Source of the DNA: Pyruvatibacter mobilis
Lineage (GTDB): Bacteria; Pseudomonadota; Alphaproteobacteria; CGMCC-115125
Assembly: GCF_012848855.1 (NCBI RefSeq)
Contig: NZ_CP051630.1
Span: 2,645,501-2,709,500 of the forward strand
Reading direction: 5' to 3'
DNA: 64,000 nucleotides
Shown: piece after piece, positions 61,028 through 64,000 of the stretch
Layout: each line of letters begins with the position of its first letter
How positions within the stretch are numbered: position 1 is the first letter of the stretch
The notes under the pieces: model-generated
What the model was told of the DNA's origin: nothing
Database searches by the model: none
What the model saw: the letters and a program-made list of their open reading frames with translations, nothing else
Program-made: the position numbers and the translations under genes

Positions 61028-62881
61028 CTACTGGTTAAGACGGGCTTCCTTTTCCGGGTCCACCCACCACAGGCGAATAACACCGCGGTGATACTTCGGC
61101 TTTACCTCCGGCCAGCCGAACTTGTCCCAGACAGCCAGATTGTGCTCGCCCTTGTACCATTGGGGTATCCAGTAGTGGTTCGCGCGCAGCACCCGGTCCA
61201 GCGCGCGCGTAGCCGTCACCAGCTCTTGCCGCGTCGTGGCGTGGACCACCCGGTCGATCAGCGCATCCACCGCCGGATTGGCGATACCGGCAAGGTTGCG
61301 GCTGCCGGGCTGATCGGCTGTCTCCGAGCCCATGAAGGCCCGCAGCTCCACGCCGGGCGTCTCGCGCATGGAGAAGCGGCGGATGATGATGTCGAAATCG
61401 AAATCCTTGAGCCGCTCCTCAAATTGCGCCGCATCCACCTGGCGGATGCTGGCATCGATGCCGAGCAGGCCAAGATTCTTGATGAAGGGCTGCAGCACGC
61501 GCTCGAAGGTGGGGGTGTCGGACAGGAACTCGATGGTGAGCACCTCACCCGCCGCGTTGCGCGCCTTGCCGTCGGAGACCACCCAGCCAGCGTCAGCCAA
61601 GAGATCCCGGCCGCGCTTCAGCATCCGCCGGTCCTGACCTGAGCCATTGGAGACAGGCGGCACCCAGGCCTCGGTAAAGACCTCGTCAGGCACCTGGCCG
61701 CGAAAGGGCTCGAGCAGGGCCAGTTCGGCCTCGCTCGGCGGGCCCTCGGCCTTCATGTCGGAGTTTTCGAAATAGCTCTGCGTGCGCGTATAGAGACCAT
61801 GGAAATGGAGCCGGTTGGTCCACTCGAAATCGAACGCATAGCCCAGCGCCTGCCGCACGCGGGGGTCGGCGAACTTGGCCTTCCGCGTGTTGATGAACCA
61901 CCCCTGGGTGCCTGAAGGGCGGTTGTCCGGCGTCGTCAGCTTGATGACACGGCCATCGGTGACGGCGGGGAACTCGTACTTCGTGGCCCAGAAGCGGGAG
62001 GTGAATTCCTCCCGGAAGGTGTATTCGCCGGACTTGAAGGCCTCGAAGGCAGCCGTCCGGTCCCGGAAATATTCAAAGCGCACTGTGCCGAAGTTGAAGC
62101 GCCCCCGGTTCACCGGCAGGTCACGGCCCCAATAGTCAGGGTCCAGACGGTGGGTTATCGAGCGCCCCTGCTGTACGTCATCCACGCGATAGGGGCCTGA
62201 GCCAAGCGGCGGCTCGAGCGACGAGGCTGAAAAGTCGTGGTCGGAATAATAGGCCTTGGACAGGATCGGCAGCTCGGCAACCGTGAAGGGCAGGTCGCGC
62301 ACGAGGTCGCCCTGGAATCGGTAGACCACGGTGCGGTCGCCCGCCGCCTCGGCGGATACCACGTCACGGATAGCCGTGGTGAGCAGCGGATGTCCCTTCT
62401 CCTTCAGGAGATCGAAGGTGAACACCACATCGTCCACCATGACCGGGCTGCCGTCATGAAACCGCGCGCCGTCACGGAGGCGGAACGCAACAGACATGCG
62501 GTCCGGCGCGATGGCGGCCGCTTCCGCTGCAAGGCCATACATGGCGTCCGGCTCGTCCCACGCGCGGGTCATCAACGTATCGAAGGTGAGCCGCATGCCA
62601 TGGGCGCCCGAGCCCTTGAGCACGAAGATGTTGAGGGTGTCGAAAGTGAGGAAACCCTGGTTGAGATACGCCTCGGAGGGAATCAGCCGCAGCTCACCGC
62701 CCTTCGGTGCGGCGGGGTCGGCGTAGTCGAAATGCGGGAACCCGGCGTCATATTTCAGGTCGCCGAAGATCGACATACCGTGGCGCCACTCTCCCCCATT
62801 GGGAGCCAGGCTTTCCGCCTGCGCAGGACCGGTGAACGCCAGGGCGATCGTGGCGGCAAGGGCCGCGAGCCGCGCCCTCAC
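61028..62881 (-). CDS. yejA: Extracellular peptide-binding protein, YejA-like (copy 2)
   Basis: Codes for 617 residues, the length of YejA. A signal peptide (about 1-22, ALAATIALAFTGPAQA) is followed by the SBP_bac_5 fold: YDAGFPHFDYADPAAPKGGELRLIPSEAYLNQGFLTFDTLN, LRDGARFHDGSPVMVDDVVFTFDLLKEKG and GTQGWFINTRKAKFADPRVRQALGYAFDFEWTN. It delivers peptides to YejBEF. The ATG at 62881 overlaps the stop of another binding-protein gene upstream (ATGA). Confidence 0.93.
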   Translation of the reverse strand: MRARLAALAATIALAFTGPAQAESLAPNGGEWRHGMSIFGDLKYDAGFPHFDYADPAAPKGGELRLIPSEAYLNQGFLTFDTLNIFVLKGSGAHGMRLTFDTLMTRAWDEPDAMYGLAAEAAAIAPDRMSVAFRLRDGARFHDGSPVMVDDVVFTFDLLKEKGHPLLTTAIRDVVSAEAAGDRTVVYRFQGDLVRDLPFTVAELPILSKAYYSDHDFSASSLEPPLGSGPYRVDDVQQGRSITHRLDPDYWGRDLPVNRGRFNFGTVRFEYFRDRTAAFEAFKSGEYTFREEFTSRFWATKYEFPAVTDGRVIKLTTPDNRPSGTQGWFINTRKAKFADPRVRQALGYAFDFEWTNRLHFHGLYTRTQSYFENSDMKAEGPPSEAELALLEPFRGQVPDEVFTEAWVPPVSNGSGQDRRMLKRGRDLLADAGWVVSDGKARNAAGEVLTIEFLSDTPTFERVLQPFIKNLGLLGIDASIRQVDAAQFEERLKDFDFDIIIRRFSMRETPGVELRAFMGSETADQPGSRNLAGIANPAVDALIDRVVHATTRQELVTATRALDRVLRANHYWIPQWYKGEHNLAVWDKFGWPEVKPKYHRGVIRLWWVDPEKEARLNQ

Positions 62882-64000
62882 TGGCTGCTCCCGCTGCTAG
62901 CCGCGGACGCTGTGTCGTCATACCACCACACGGTGGGGAAGCCGCCCAGCGGGGCGTAGTCCGGCAAGGTGTCGGGCAGGCCGAAGCGGTTCCAGCGGGC
63001 CGAGCGCAGGGGGCTCCACCATTGCGGGATCACGTAGTGGTTCCACAGCAGCACCCGGTCAAGCGCGCGGGAGGCAGCCACCAGCGTCTCACGGTCTGGT
63101 GCGAAGATAATCTTCTCGATCAGCGCATCCACCGCCGGGTCCTTGATGCCGATCGTGTTGCGGGCGCCTTCTTTGTCGGCTCCTTCCGAGCCCCAGAAAT
63201 CCCGCTGCTCGTTGCCCGGCGACAGGGACTGGCTGAAACTGTCGACGATGATGTCAAAGTCGAAGGTCTCCTCGCGCGCCTGGTATTGCGACGTATCCAC
63301 CGTCCGAACGGATGCCTCGATCCCCAGCCGCTCCAGGCTCTGCTTGAAGGGCAGAACCACCCGCTCGAAAGAGGGCGACTGCAGCAGGAACTCGACGGTC
63401 ATTGCTTCGCCGCTGGTGCCGTTGACCAGCTTGCCGTCCGTCACAACCCAGCCGGCTTCCCTCAGCAGCCCGGCTGCCTTGCGTAGATTGGCGCGGACGG
63501 CGCGGGTGTCCGGGTTGGTGGGGTTCTCGAAATCCTGGGTGAATACTTCCTCGGGCACCTGACCGCGCAGGGGTTCGAGCAACTCGAGCTCCTTCGGACT
63601 TGGCAGGCCCGTGGCCTCGAGTTCGGAGCCTTCGAAGAAGGAATCCGTGCGCGTGTACTGATCAAAGAAGATGTTCTTGTTCATCCACTCGAAATCGAAG
63701 GCCAGATTGAAGGCCTGGCGCACGCGGCTGTCGGCGAATTTCTCGCGGCGAGTGTTGAACACGAAAGCCTGCATGGGCGACGGTACCTTGCTGGTGAAGG
63801 TCTGCAGCACCACGCGGCCATCCTTCACCGCCGGGAAGTCATACTCCGTGGCCCATGACTTGGCACTGTTCTCCACCCGCACGTCGTATCGGTCTCCCTT
63901 GAAGGCTTCCAGCATGGCGGTGTTGTCGAGGAAGAACTCGTAGACCATGAGGTCGAAATTGTTCTTGCCGCGATTGACCGGCAGGTCGCGGCCCCAATAA
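62878..64000 (-). CDS. Extracellular peptide-binding protein, YejA-like (copy 1), cut by window end
   Basis: Partial: the frame stays open to base 64000 (YWGRDLPVNRGKNNFDL precedes the first in-frame ATG at 63948), so the signal peptide and about the first 240 residues are missing. The visible 374 residues match the C-terminal two-thirds of SBP_bac_5/YejA proteins: FVFNTRREKFADSRVRQAFNLAFDFEWMNKNIFFDQYTRTDSFFEGSELEATG and SPGNEQRDFWGSEGADKEGARNTIGIKDPAVDALIEKI. It is clearly paralogous to the downstream copy. The end overlaps that gene by four bases, so the two are co-expressed. Confidence 0.9.
   Translation of the reverse strand, partial: YWGRDLPVNRGKNNFDLMVYEFFLDNTAMLEAFKGDRYDVRVENSAKSWATEYDFPAVKDGRVVLQTFTSKVPSPMQAFVFNTRREKFADSRVRQAFNLAFDFEWMNKNIFFDQYTRTDSFFEGSELEATGLPSPKELELLEPLRGQVPEEVFTQDFENPTNPDTRAVRANLRKAAGLLREAGWVVTDGKLVNGTSGEAMTVEFLLQSPSFERVVLPFKQSLERLGIEASVRTVDTSQYQAREETFDFDIIVDSFSQSLSPGNEQRDFWGSEGADKEGARNTIGIKDPAVDALIEKIIFAPDRETLVAASRALDRVLLWNHYVIPQWWSPLRSARWNRFGLPDTLPDYAPLGGFPTVWWYDDTASAASSGSSQ

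Overview
The window is a GC-rich chromosomal segment from an alphaproteobacterium, probably a Rhizobiales/Parvibaculales-type organism. This rests on established family knowledge: the rnd-kdsD-lptC-lptA-lptB-rpoN-hpf-ptsN order, an FtsZ-binding FzlA of the GST fold, Hsp20 followed by DUF1150, a CpaA-F/Tad pilus locus with CtrA-like boxes, an NDUFA9-type dehydrogenase beside uppP, and an infC that reads from a non-ATG codon. I see no insertion sequence, prophage, CRISPR array, rRNA or integrase. Most of the window is core chromosome with short intergenic gaps.

Layout. 1-3.2 kb: the end of a GST gene, an unassigned protein, a DUF2855 oxidoreductase-like protein and a TetR regulator. 3.2-4.3 kb: an Hsp20/DUF1150 heat-shock pair behind a sigma-32-like promoter. 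4.3-11.6 kb (minus): lipopolysaccharide transport and Kdo synthesis genes with sigma-54, ribosome hibernation factor and PtsN. 11.7-13.8 kb: a NIT-domain chemoreceptor. 14.1 kb: tRNA-Leu(CAG). 14.3-23.1 kb: a P-loop kinase, thioesterase, NDUFA9-like protein, uppP, fzlA, a TPR protein, an SDR, a hydrolase and two glycosyltransferases. 23.2 kb: infC. 23.9-27.8 kb: a Fur-boxed TonB receptor, a PepSY membrane protein and a small lipoprotein. 29.5-33.7 kb: rpmI-rplT and pheST. 33.8-38.0 kb: a potassium channel, lepA, a protein with four cysteine pairs and two related small membrane proteins. 38.3 kb: tRNA-Ser(GGA). 38.7-53.4 kb: a complete Tad (Flp) pilus locus. 53.5-57.0 kb: GST, M17 aminopeptidase, a MarR-like protein and NlpC/P60. 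57.0-64.0 kb (minus): a yej-type peptide ABC transporter with two tandem binding proteins; the second runs off the window end.

How the genes work together. KdsD supplies arabinose-5-phosphate for Kdo, and LptA/B/C move finished LPS to the outer membrane. UppP recycles the undecaprenyl carrier and FzlA works at the FtsZ ring, so the first third is rich in envelope functions. The Tad locus holds pilin (flp), prepilin peptidase (cpaA), secretin and accessory proteins (cpaB/C/D), localisation ATPase (cpaE), motor ATPase (cpaF), platform proteins (tadB/C), pilotin (tadD) and minor pilins (tadE, tadF-like, tadG).

No gene cluster here is convincingly a new system. The signals most worth a second look are regulatory or small: the ATC start and Shine-Dalgarno hairpin of infC, the nested RNA structure between rplT and pheS, the putative heat-shock RNA leader, the inverted repeat over the hpf promoter, the four-cysteine-pair protein, the paralogous WDPG membrane proteins and the tandem binding proteins of the yej operon. 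All positions and motifs were read by eye; no database search or folding program was run.
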